DNA of 64,000 nt, from the NCBI RefSeq assembly GCF_030816615.1, contig NZ_JAUSYD010000001.1, forward strand, positions 1,426,001 to 1,490,000, given 5' to 3'. Below, piece after piece: positions 36,085 to 44,069 of this stretch; the first letter of the stretch is position 1, and each line of letters opens with the position of its first letter. Origin of the DNA: Streptomyces sp. B1I3 (lineage in GTDB: Bacteria; Actinomycetota; Actinomycetes; Streptomycetales; Streptomycetaceae). The notes under the pieces are model-generated. The model was not told where the DNA came from and ran no database searches. It saw only the letters and a list, made by a program, of their open reading frames with translations. The position numbers and the translations under genes were made by a program.

Positions 36085-37020
36085 GTGCTCTTCCGCAACC
36101 GACGCACGAGCGAACACCGCGGTCGCAGGACCCTGCCGCCGTGGCGCTACAGAATCGCGGGGCTCGCCGCCGCCGCCCTCGCCCTGTCCTTCGTCCACGC
36201 ACAGGTGGGCAACGCGGCCGCCGAGCAGAGCCCGCAGAACGCGCCGAAGGCCGCGGCCGACGTCGTGCGCGTCGCCGAGTTCCTCGCCGAGTGCCCCTAC
36301 ACGCACCGGGCCCCCGACGACCCGATCGTGCTGCCCAACCTGCCGGGCGCCTCGCACATGCACAGCTTCTTCGGCAACGTCTCCACGAACGCCCGCTCCG
36401 ACCTGGCGTCCCTGGAGAGGGCCGGCACCAGCTGCGCGCCGGCCACCGACCTGTCCTCGTACTGGGTGCCCACCCTCTACGACGGCAACAAGGAGGTCGA
36501 GCCCACCGGCACCACCTTCTACTACCTCGGGGAGGGCGTTCGGGACGACATCATCCGGACGATCCGGCCCTTCCCCCGTGGTCTGCGGATCGTCGCGGGG
36601 AACGCCAAGGCGACCGGCCCCGACGACAACACGATCTCCCGCTGGTCGTGTCTGCACCACGGCGAGGTGAACCCGTCCCACGACTTCGTCAACTGCCCCG
36701 CCGGCTCGATGATGGAGTCCTATCTGGACTTCCCGCAGTGCTGGAACGGCCGGGACCTGGACTCGGCCGATCACAAGAGTCACATGGCCTACCCGGTGGG
36801 TGGGGCCTGCCCGTCCACCCACCCCGTCCCGGTACCCAAGCTGCGTCAGGTCCTGCGTTACCCGGTCAACGGCGACCCGGCCCGCTTCAGACTGGCATCG
36901 GGGCGCGGCTACACGATGCACGGTGACTTCTTCAACGTCTGGCCCGAGGCGGAAATGGCGCAGCGGGTGCGCGACTGCATCAACGCCATCATCAAGTGCG
37001 GTGCCAACGGCACTCCCTGA
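36085..37020 (+). CDS. Secreted DUF1996 domain protein
   Basis: 311 aa. Signal peptide (AGLAAAALALSFVHAQVGNAA, about 27-47), then DUF1996 with its signature residues: AECPYTHRAPDDPIV, SHMHSFFGN, WVPTLYDG, SRWSCLHHG and FPQCWNGRDLDSADHKSHM. These Cys/His/Trp-rich proteins are exported in actinobacteria and fungi; the function is unknown, with links to wall or polysaccharide breakdown. GTG at 36085 with CAGGAG four bases upstream. Its promoter carries a LacI-type operator, so control by carbohydrate through the LacI regulator downstream is likely. Followed by a DUF305 gene. Confidence 0.93.
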   Translation: MLFRNRRTSEHRGRRTLPPWRYRIAGLAAAALALSFVHAQVGNAAAEQSPQNAPKAAADVVRVAEFLAECPYTHRAPDDPIVLPNLPGASHMHSFFGNVSTNARSDLASLERAGTSCAPATDLSSYWVPTLYDGNKEVEPTGTTFYYLGEGVRDDIIRTIRPFPRGLRIVAGNAKATGPDDNTISRWSCLHHGEVNPSHDFVNCPAGSMMESYLDFPQCWNGRDLDSADHKSHMAYPVGGACPSTHPVPVPKLRQVLRYPVNGDPARFRLASGRGYTMHGDFFNVWPEAEMAQRVRDCINAIIKCGANGTP

Positions 37021-37048
37021 CCCCTCGTCCGTCCACACGGCCACCACC

Positions 37049-37084
37049 GGTGCCTGTCCGGAGCACGCGCTCCGGACAGGCACC
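37049..37084 (+). terminator. 16-bp perfect hairpin between the DUF1996 and DUF305 genes
   Basis: GGTGCCTGTCCGGAGC (37049-37064) pairs without mismatch with 37069-37084 over a 4-base loop. It starts 28 bases after the DUF1996 stop and ends 18 bases before the DUF305 TTG, so it would terminate or attenuate readthrough, or protect the upstream message. Confidence 0.7.
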
Positions 37085-37102
37085 CCACCCAAGGACACTG
37101 CA

Positions 37103-37723
37103 TTGAAGGCGGCTTCCCACCTCCCGGCGTCGATCCTCGTCCCCCTCCTGCTGCTCCTCACCGCTGCGACGTCCTGCTCCGCCGGGCCTGAAGCCGTTCC
37201 CGGGGCCGGCCCGAGGACCGGAGCACACGCCCCCTCGACACCCGGTACCGGGAACCCGACCGACTCCGCGTGGGTCCAGCTGATGGTTCCCATGGACGAA
37301 CGGGCCCTGTCCCTGCTGGCCCTCGCGGCGCACCGGACCGCCGACCCCCGGCTGCGCCCCTGGGCGGCCGGCCTGCGTACAGCCCTGGCCGCCGAGCTGA
37401 CGGCACTGCGCCACCTGCGCGACCGGATGGGACTGCCGGACACCGATGTGCACGAGGGGCACGACATGCCGGGCATGGTGACGGACACGGACCTCGAGCG
37501 GGCCCGTACGACCGTGGGCGCGCCGTTCGACCGGCTGCTCGTGGACCAGGTCCGCGAGCACTTGCGGCAGTCGCAGCAGGTGTCTCGCTCCGAGACGGCG
37601 GCGGGCGGCGACGCCGAGGCCAGGGAACGGGCCCGGGCGCTGGTGGCCGCGCGCCGGGACCAGCTGGCCGCCCTGGCCGAACTCCCCGCACCCCGGCCTC
37701 CGGGGCAGGGCGCCGGCGTGTGA
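37103..37723 (+). CDS. DUF305-like exported lipoprotein
   Basis: 206 aa from TTG at 37103 (AAGGA seven bases upstream, no better start). N-terminal hydrophobic segment (ILVPLLLLLTAATSC) ends in a possible lipobox cysteine. The rest is a DUF305/ferritin-like helical bundle (DSAWVQLMVPMDERALSLLA, RLRPWAAGLRTALAAELTAL, HEGHDMPGMVTD). The usual double-His of DUF305 (MIPHH) reads MVPMD here, so metal binding at that site is doubtful, though HEGHDM remains. Such proteins are often tied to copper or envelope stress. Probably linked to the DUF1996 gene, with a strong hairpin between them. Confidence 0.8.
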   Translation: MKAASHLPASILVPLLLLLTAATSCSAGPEAVPGAGPRTGAHAPSTPGTGNPTDSAWVQLMVPMDERALSLLALAAHRTADPRLRPWAAGLRTALAAELTALRHLRDRMGLPDTDVHEGHDMPGMVTDTDLERARTTVGAPFDRLLVDQVREHLRQSQQVSRSETAAGGDAEARERARALVAARRDQLAALAELPAPRPPGQGAGV

Positions 37724-37779
37724 CCACCGGCAGGGCGCTGACGTGCCGGGACCCTCCACGCCCCCCTCGGGCCACCCGG

Positions 37780-37785
37780 TATAAA
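37780..37785 (+). promoter_or_regulatory. -10 element of a leaderless LacI transcript
   Basis: TATAAA ends six bases before the LacI ATG (37792) and no ribosome-binding sequence precedes the start, the layout expected for a transcript that begins at the start codon. Confidence 0.5.
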
Positions 37786-37791
37786 GACTGC

Positions 37792-38844
37792 ATGACTGTC
37801 GACGTCCCGCCGCCCCTGCGCCCAGCCACCCTGGAGGACGTGGCCGCGGTGGCGGGCGTCTCCCGGGCCACGGTCTCGCGGGTGATCAACGGCGCTCCCA
37901 CGGTGGATCCGGCCCTGCGCCAGGTCGTGGAGGAGGCGGTGGCCACCACGGGCTACGTCCCCAACCGTGCCGCTCGTTCACTGGTGACCCGGCGGACCGA
38001 CTCGATCGCGCTGGTCGTGTCCGAGCGTGAACGGCGCCCGGACTCCGAGCCGTTCGTCGGCCGGATGTTCTCCGACCCGCACTTCGGGCGCGTGGTCGCC
38101 GGACTGCTCGAGGTCCTGCGCCCGGCAGGCATCCAGATGGTGCTGATGCTGGCCGACGACGAGGCCTCGCGCAATCAGCTGCTCTCCTACCTGCGCCAGG
38201 GCCATGTCGACGGGGTGGTGCTGATCTCGTCGCACGGCGACGACCCGTTGCCCGGCCTCCTCCGTGACACCCGGCTGCCCGCCGTGCTGGCCGCCAGGCC
38301 CCGGCGTCCTTCGCCTCTGACCTACGTGGAGGCCGACCAGCGCGCGGGGGCGCAGCTGGCCGCCGACCACCTGGTGTCCCTGGGGCGGCGGCGCGTCGCC
38401 ACGGTCGCGGGCCCGCAGGACATGCCCGCGGGGCGGGCACGGCTGACCGGCTTCCTGGATGCGCTGACCCGGCACGGCGTCGAGGACGTGGTGAGCGCCG
38501 AGGGCGACTTCACCCAGGCGGGCGGGGCCTCGGCGATGCGGCGGCTGCTGGGCGAGCGGCCGGATCTGGACGCGGTGTTCATCGCCTCGGACCTGATGGC
38601 GCTGGGTGCCCTGCCCGTGCTGCTGCGGGCGGGCCGGGACGTGCCCTCGGACGTGGCGGTCGTGGGCTTCGACGACAGCAGCGCCGCGGTGGCCTGCGAC
38701 CCGCCCTTGACGACCGTGCGGCAGCCGGTGGAGGAGATGGCGGCGGAGATGGCCCGGCTCCTGCTGGAGCAGATCGGCAAGCCGGGCGGGCCGGCACCGT
38801 CCGTCATCTTCCAGCCGACCCTGGTACGCCGCGATTCGGCGTGA
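37792..38844 (+). CDS. LacI-family transcriptional regulator
   Basis: 350 aa. LacI helix-turn-helix and hinge at 12-65 (TLEDVAAVAGVSRATVSRVI, hinge NRAARSLVTRR), then a sugar-binding periplasmic-type domain (SDLMALGALPVLLRAG, VAVVGFDDS). It should bind GC-centred palindromes and release on sugar binding. The two AGAGCGCTCT palindromes around the DUF1996 promoter are the best target candidates. The start at 37792 is set by the TATAAA box and the DNA-binding domain. Its 3' end is convergent with the holin/phosphatase gene; as the sequence stands, that gene's frame reads on through it. Confidence 0.94.
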   Translation: MTVDVPPPLRPATLEDVAAVAGVSRATVSRVINGAPTVDPALRQVVEEAVATTGYVPNRAARSLVTRRTDSIALVVSERERRPDSEPFVGRMFSDPHFGRVVAGLLEVLRPAGIQMVLMLADDEASRNQLLSYLRQGHVDGVVLISSHGDDPLPGLLRDTRLPAVLAARPRRPSPLTYVEADQRAGAQLAADHLVSLGRRRVATVAGPQDMPAGRARLTGFLDALTRHGVEDVVSAEGDFTQAGGASAMRRLLGERPDLDAVFIASDLMALGALPVLLRAGRDVPSDVAVVGFDDSSAAVACDPPLTTVRQPVEEMAAEMARLLLEQIGKPGGPAPSVIFQPTLVRRDSA

Positions 38845-38854
38845 CCCGCACCCC

Positions 38855-41231
38855 TCAGCCGCGGGCGCCAGGCACGACGTCCCCCTCGCCCGGCACGACG
38901 ACCTCCTCGCCCGGCACGGTGTCCCCCGACCCCGGTACCGCACCGTCCGGGTGAGGCACGGCGTCCCTCGGACCCGGCACACCGTCCCTCAGGCCCCGGC
39001 ACACCGTCCCTCAGGCCCGGCACACCGTCCCTCAGGCCCGGCACGGCGTCCCTCAGGCCCGGCACCGTGCTGTCCGGGCCCGGCACCGCGTCGACCACGG
39101 TCGCGAAAGGTTCGTCCGCCGGCCCGGGACCCATGTAGCTCTCGGGCAGCAGAGGTACCTGGGGCCCGGAGAGTTCCTGCAGCCAGCGCGCCAGCACGCG
39201 GTGCACGGACTCGGCGCCCACCGGCTCGGCCGGTATCGCCTCCCCCGGTGCGGCATCCGCCGCCATGGCGTCGAGCGGGTCCGTCAGTGTGCGCGGCCAG
39301 AGCAGGAAGGGCCGCGACTGTGCGCCGCCGAGCCCGCCGTGCGAGCCGATCTGCTCCTCGAACGCGTGGACGCGTCCGGTGTCGGGGTCGTACATCGAGT
39401 TGACCATGACATCGGCGACGTGCGGGAAACCGTCGGTGCGCCGCACCGCATCCGCTGCCCCCGGCCCGTATCCGGCGAGCGGCCCCTCGTCGTCCCTCAG
39501 CTCCGACACCGGGACCTCGGCGCCACCGTGCCCCAGCACCACGGAACCGTGCCGTTCGCTCCGTACGAGCAGGAAGCCGATGCCGGGGTGGTCGGCGAGC
39601 GTGCTGAGCAGTGCCGGGTGGCGGCGGTCGAGCTGTTCGCGCGAGGCCCGTCCCTCGATGTCGGGGAAGGACAGCAGCCCGAGGTTGCCCGAGGCGAGCA
39701 CGACGGGGTCCGACGCCGTGGCGGGGTGTTCCGCCTCCTTGTCGCCGACCGGCCGGTGCAGGGCGATGCGCACGGCGTCCCGGGCCTCGGAGGCACTGCG
39801 GGTGCGCTGCGCCCGGCGGGGTACGGTCAGCCCGCATCCCGCCCGTACGAGGTCCTTGAGCGTGAGTCCGTAACGCCCGGCGAAGGTCTCCCCCGGGCTC
39901 TGGCCGTGGTCGGAGAGCAGCACGATCCGGTAGGTCCGGGGGGTGTGCTCGGCGACGTCCGTGATCAGGCCGAGCGAGCGGTCGAGGCGCTGGAGGACCT
40001 TCTCCGCGTCCCTGCTGTGCGGACCGGAGTGGTGGGCCACCTCGTCGTAGGCGACGAGGTCGGCGTAGACGGCCGTGCGGCCCGCGAACATGTCGCCGAT
40101 CACGGCCGCGACCACCACGTCTCGTTCGACGACGGTCGCGAAGGCCCTGATGAACGGGTACAGCCCACCGCGCTTGACCCGGGGCGTCACCCTCCGCACC
40201 CGGGCCCTGGTGGACTGGCAGACCTCGCGGACCACCTCGGCGACGAAGGAGAGAGCGGTGCGGACCGCGTTGGCGGGGTCGGAGAAGTAGGCGAAGTAGC
40301 CGGCGCGCGAGCGGCGCCCCTTTCCCAGCCTGGCGGCCATCGACAGCACGAGGGCGAGCTGGTCGGCGCCGCCGCTGAAGAGGTTGCCCCGGCTCGCCCC
40401 GTCGACGGTGAGCAGGCCGCCGTCGTGGGTGCGGGCGATGGCCCTGCGCTGGAGTTCCAGCGCGCTGGCGGGCCTGCTGGAGACCATGACGGTGCCGGTC
40501 TCCTTCTCGTACCAGCGGAAGGCGGGCACGTCGAAGTTGCTGCCGTGCAGGATGCCGAGCTGGCTGGCGCCGGTCTGGCTCGACCAGTCCGTGGTCCAGG
40601 GCGTGAGCCGGTGGCCCGCCTCGTCGGCCAGCCGGGCGGCCACCGTGGGCATGAGGCCGGCAGCCGCCGCCCGCGCGAGGACGTCGTGGCCCACTCCGTC
40701 GAGCTGCACGAACACGATGCCGGGCGGTCCGCCGCGCCCGCCGTCCGCGGTCCCCGGCGTCCCGCTGCGCCGGCGGCGGCGGTCGGCGAGGCGGGAGAGC
40801 CTGCGCCGGTAGGCGTCGTCGTCGCGGACCGCCAGGGCGGTGGAGGTCGCCGACGCGACGGCGGACATGACGGCCGCCACGACGACGGCGTTCTCCGGGT
40901 CGGCGGCCCCACGCCCGTCCGGGATGAGCCGCAGCGCGAGCAGCAGCAGCGACCCGTTGAGGAAGAAGACGAGCCCGCCCAGCACCAGGGCGGGGACGAT
41001 GAGCAGCGCCCTGACCAGGACGGGCCATACCAGGGCGGAGAGCAGGCCGAAGGCACCCGCGCCCCAGGCCGCGGTGAACGCGGTCCTCGTGACGCTGTCG
41101 CCGTCGCCGGACTGGAGCTGGAAGTCGGGCAGGATGCCGGCGAGCGCCAGCATGGTGAGCGTGGAGACCGCCCACACCGCGACCACGCGCAGGAGGGTGC
41201 TTCCCGCCGTACGCCATCGCCCGTCAACCAC
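38855..41231 (-). CDS. Holin-like membrane domain fused to alkaline-phosphatase-fold domain, VPG-repeat tail with frameshift
   Basis: About 790 aa after correcting one base. An N-terminal Phage_holin_4_2-like domain (about 1-130, four hydrophobic helices such as LLRVVAVWAVSTLTMLALAG) precedes an alkaline phosphatase/phosphodiesterase fold: FVQLDGVGHD, nucleophile region WSSQTGASQLG, ADLVAYDEVAHHSG, LLSDHGQSPGE and IGSHGGLGG. The tail is VPGxxDx heptads. One 22-nt unit (38978-38999) breaks the frame; without its extra C (38994-38997) the heptads continue in register to a TGA at 38855. As sequenced, the frame reads antisense through lacI to 38322. GTG at 41231 has AGGTGG six bases upstream. Probable membrane-anchored outward-facing phosphoesterase. 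Confidence 0.85.
38957..39083. repeat. 21-bp tandem repeats encoding VPGxxDx heptads
   Basis: Six units begin with CAC at 38957, 38978, 39000, 39021, 39042 and 39063. All are 21 bp (unit core CACACCGTCCCTCAGGCCC) except the second, at 22 bp. The repeats lie in the 3' coding part of the phosphoesterase gene. Confidence 0.9.
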
Positions 41232-41620
41232 GCCGTTCCACCTCACGTCCGGGCCCAGGTGTCGGCGTGGGCCCGCGCCCAGCCTTTCACAGCCGGTCCG
41301 GACGCCGTCCGGTGGCCGGGAACCGCCGTACCCGGAGGCGGCCTCTACCCGTACGACGCCGGCGACGCCCGCCGTGCCTGCCCCTCCCCGCACGGGCGTC
41401 GCGGCCGGATCCTACCCATCGGGCGGCTTCCCGTACCCGCGCGTGCCCGCATCGGAGCCGGCGGGAGGAAGCACACCGGCGTGGCAGGGGCGCGGAACGC
41501 ATGGGTCGGCGCGTTCGGAACAGGCTGGACGAGGGCCGGGGGCCCGGCACGATGCGAACGGGAGGGCCTACGCTCGTACGCGGACGGCGGCAGCGGCGGC
41601 ACGGGTGAGGAGGCGGGACG
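41232..41620. other. 389-base divergent intergenic region
   Basis: Lies between the holin/phosphatase gene (minus) and the UlaG-like hydrolase gene (plus). I see no recognisable protein in any frame. A TACGCT box near 41570 and GAGGAGG at about 41607 serve the plus-strand gene. No strong palindrome stands out. Confidence 0.5.
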
Positions 41621-42397
41621 GTGGAGGTCACGTGGTGGGGGCATGCCACCTGCACGATCGAGGACGCCGGGGTCCGGGTGCTGACGGATCCGCTGTTCGT
41701 ACGGCGCTTCGCGCATCTGCGCCGGCGCCGGGGCGCCGTTCCGCCGCCCGAGGCCGCGGTGGCCGACGCGGTCCTGATCTCCCATCTGCACTCCGACCAC
41801 CTGCACCTGCCTTCCCTGGCCCGCCTCGCTCCCGGCAGCCTGCTGATCGTGCCGAGGGGTGCCGTCGGGGCCGTGCCGGGTCTGCGGGTGCTGCGCCGGA
41901 TGCGCAGGCTGCGGATCACCGAGGTCGGCCCGGGCGACGTGGTCCGCGTGGGCGGGGTGCTGATCCGGGCGGTCGTGGCCCTGCACGACGGCCGGAGGCT
42001 TCCGGTGGGTCCGCACCGCGTCCCGGCCCTGGGGTACGTGGTAGAGGGTGAGGCGCGCACCTATTTCGCCGGGGACACCGGGCTGTTCGACGGCATGGCC
42101 GAAGCGGTGGGGCCGGTGGACGTGGCGCTGCTGCCGGTCGGCGGCTGGGGCCCGAATCTGGGCCACCACCATCTCGACGCCGCCCGCGCCGCCCAGGTCC
42201 TGACGTTGCTGGCGCCGCGGTCGGCGGTGCCCGTGCACTACGGCACGTACTGGCCGATCGGGATGGACGCGGTCCGGCCGCACGAGTTCCACTCCCCGGG
42301 GGACGAATTCGTCCGGCACGCGGCGCTGGTGGCGCCCGAGGTGGCGGTGCACCGGCTGGGGCACGGCGAGCATGTGAGGCCGGAGGCCCGTAGGTGA
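41621..42397 (+). CDS. Metallo-beta-lactamase-fold hydrolase (UlaG-like)
   Basis: 258 aa. It starts WWGHATCTIED and has the metal motif HLHSDH near residue 54, FAGDTGLFDGM near 145 and VPVHYGTYWP near 203, all typical of UlaG/YtnP-like metal-dependent hydrolases. GTG at 41621 with GAGGAGG seven bases upstream. Its stop overlaps the DedA GTG (GTGA), so the two proteins are made together and may act on the same lipid or phosphoester. Substrate not determinable. Confidence 0.9.
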   Translation: MEVTWWGHATCTIEDAGVRVLTDPLFVRRFAHLRRRRGAVPPPEAAVADAVLISHLHSDHLHLPSLARLAPGSLLIVPRGAVGAVPGLRVLRRMRRLRITEVGPGDVVRVGGVLIRAVVALHDGRRLPVGPHRVPALGYVVEGEARTYFAGDTGLFDGMAEAVGPVDVALLPVGGWGPNLGHHHLDAARAAQVLTLLAPRSAVPVHYGTYWPIGMDAVRPHEFHSPGDEFVRHAALVAPEVAVHRLGHGEHVRPEARR

Positions 42398-43014
42398 TAC
42401 AGGAGTTGGTGCGGCAGCTGCCGACGGCGTCGACCCAGCAGGCCGCGGGCTACCCGACGTTGTTCCTGTTCGTGGCGCTGGGTTCGCTGGTGCCGGTGGT
42501 GCCGACCGGGGCGCTGGTGAGCTCGGCCGCCGTGGTGGCGTTCCACCAGACGTCACCGTTCGCCCTGCTCGTGGTGTTCGGTGTGGCCTCGGCCGCCGCG
42601 TTCCTCGGGGACGTATGCCTGTACTGGCTGGGGCAGCGCGGGGTGCGGTCCAAGAACGGCTCGCGGTGGCTGAAGGCGATCACCGGACGGGCCGCTCCGG
42701 ACCGTCTGGCGCAGGCGCAGGAGAAGCTGGAGGAGCACGGCACGGTGGTGCTGGTGCTGTCGCGGCTGGTGCCTGCCGGGCGGATTCCGGTGATGCTGGC
42801 CTGCCTGCTCGGCCGGATGCCTCTGCGGCAGTTCGCCCGTGGTGACGTGCCGGCGTGCCTGGCGTGGGCCGTGACGTACCAGCTGATCGGGCTCCTGGGT
42901 GGTTCGCTCTTCGCGGAGCCCTGGCAGGGAGTGGTCGCGGCGGTCGTCCTGACGCTGCTGATCAGCGGGACGCCGGCGCTCTGGCGGCGGCTGCGGACTC
43001 GCTTCGCGCACTGA
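42394..43014 (+). CDS. DedA/VTT-family membrane protein
   Basis: 206 aa with four to five hydrophobic helices and the DedA/VTT core: FLGDVCLYWLGQRGV near 70, then VLVLSRLVPAGRIPVMLACL near 117, whose Arg and Pro-Gly-R are conserved. DedA proteins move lipids, including undecaprenyl phosphate or phosphatidylethanolamine, across the membrane. Translationally coupled to the upstream hydrolase gene; convergent with the next MBL gene only 16 bases away. Confidence 0.9.
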   Translation: MIQELVRQLPTASTQQAAGYPTLFLFVALGSLVPVVPTGALVSSAAVVAFHQTSPFALLVVFGVASAAAFLGDVCLYWLGQRGVRSKNGSRWLKAITGRAAPDRLAQAQEKLEEHGTVVLVLSRLVPAGRIPVMLACLLGRMPLRQFARGDVPACLAWAVTYQLIGLLGGSLFAEPWQGVVAAVVLTLLISGTPALWRRLRTRFAH

Positions 43015-43030
43015 CCGCCGGCTCCGTGTC

Positions 43031-44056
43031 TCAAGCGCCCAGGACACGGGAGCCGCCGACCGGCAGGTCCCAGAGGCTGTCGCGGGGGTGACCGGCCCGG
43101 CGCCAGGCGGTACGGAGCCGGGTCAGCGGCTCGAGCACGGGTTCGGCCGAAAGAAGGAACGTCGCCCAGTGCATCGGTGCCATCGCCCGGGCGCCGAGAT
43201 CCTCGTAGGCCTGTACGGCTTCCTCGGGGTCGGTGTGCACGTCCGAGAGCCACCAGCGCGGCTCGTACGCCCCGATCGGCAGCATCGCGAGGTCGAGTCC
43301 GGGGTAGCGGCGGCCGATCTCCCGGAACCAGTGGCCGTAACCGGTGTCCCCGGCGAAGTAGATCCGCTGTCCCAGCCCGTCGCCGATCACCCAGCCGCCC
43401 CACAGGGAACGGCAGGTGTCCAGCAGGGTGCGCTTGGACCAGTGGTGGGAAGGCACGAAGTCGAAACGGACGCCGTGCAGCTCCGCCGACTCCCACCAGT
43501 CGAGTTCGGTGACGCAGGTGAACCTGCGGCGCCGGCACCAGCGTCCGACCCCGGCCGGGACGAAGAGGGGGGTGTCCCTGGGCAGTCTGCGCAGGGTGGG
43601 GGCGTCCAGGTGGTCGTAGTGGTTGTGGCTGATGAGGACCGCGTCCACCGGGGGCAGCTCGTCCCAGGCCACGCCGACCGGGGTGATCCTGGCCGGGGTG
43701 CCGAGGATGCGGCGCGACCAGACGGGGTCGGTGAGGACGGTGAGCCCGCCGACGCGGACGATCCAGCTGGCGTGTCCGGCCCAGGTGACCGCCGTGGTGT
43801 CCACGCCCACGGCGGGCAGCGGTGCGGGCGCGTAGGGCAGCCGGTGGATGCCCCGGAGCCCTTCGGCGTTGGGCCGGAGGGCTCGCTCGCGCGCCAGGCG
43901 GGTCATGCCCCTGACACCCGGGAGCGGAGCGGTGAGGCGGTCCGCGAAGCTGCGGGGCCAGGTACGGCGCTCACCGAGCGGGCGCCGCGCGTCGACGGGG
44001 CTGCCGATGGGCACGGGGCCGGCACCGGCGGGCGAGCGCTCGGTCTGTTCCGTCAT
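43031..44056 (-). CDS. Metallo-beta-lactamase-fold hydrolase (NAPE-PLD/UlaG-like)
   Basis: 341 aa. Metal motif HNHYDH near residue 148 (DAVLISHNHYDHLDAP), ITPVGVAWDELPPVD before it, VPSHHWSKRT near 208, FAGDTGYGHWF near 242 and MHWATF near 297. The layout matches NAPE-phospholipase-D-like and RomA-like proteins, so a phospholipid or phosphodiester substrate is plausible. ATG at 44056, 13 bases after the aminotransferase-like gene stop; the two form an operon. Second MBL-fold protein within 2.5 kb. Confidence 0.9.
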   Translation of the reverse strand: MTEQTERSPAGAGPVPIGSPVDARRPLGERRTWPRSFADRLTAPLPGVRGMTRLARERALRPNAEGLRGIHRLPYAPAPLPAVGVDTTAVTWAGHASWIVRVGGLTVLTDPVWSRRILGTPARITPVGVAWDELPPVDAVLISHNHYDHLDAPTLRRLPRDTPLFVPAGVGRWCRRRRFTCVTELDWWESAELHGVRFDFVPSHHWSKRTLLDTCRSLWGGWVIGDGLGQRIYFAGDTGYGHWFREIGRRYPGLDLAMLPIGAYEPRWWLSDVHTDPEEAVQAYEDLGARAMAPMHWATFLLSAEPVLEPLTRLRTAWRRAGHPRDSLWDLPVGGSRVLGA

Positions 44057-44069
44057 CGAGAGGCTCCCG

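Noticed and set aside
38322..38854. C-terminal extension of the holin-phosphatase frame antisense to lacI
   Set aside because: Composition becomes gene-unlike and the original ending in the other frame, with VPG heptads in register, stops at 38855.
41267..41608. 113-codon plus-strand frame in the divergent region
   Set aside because: Arg-rich composition and no start site; typical random open frame in GC-rich DNA.
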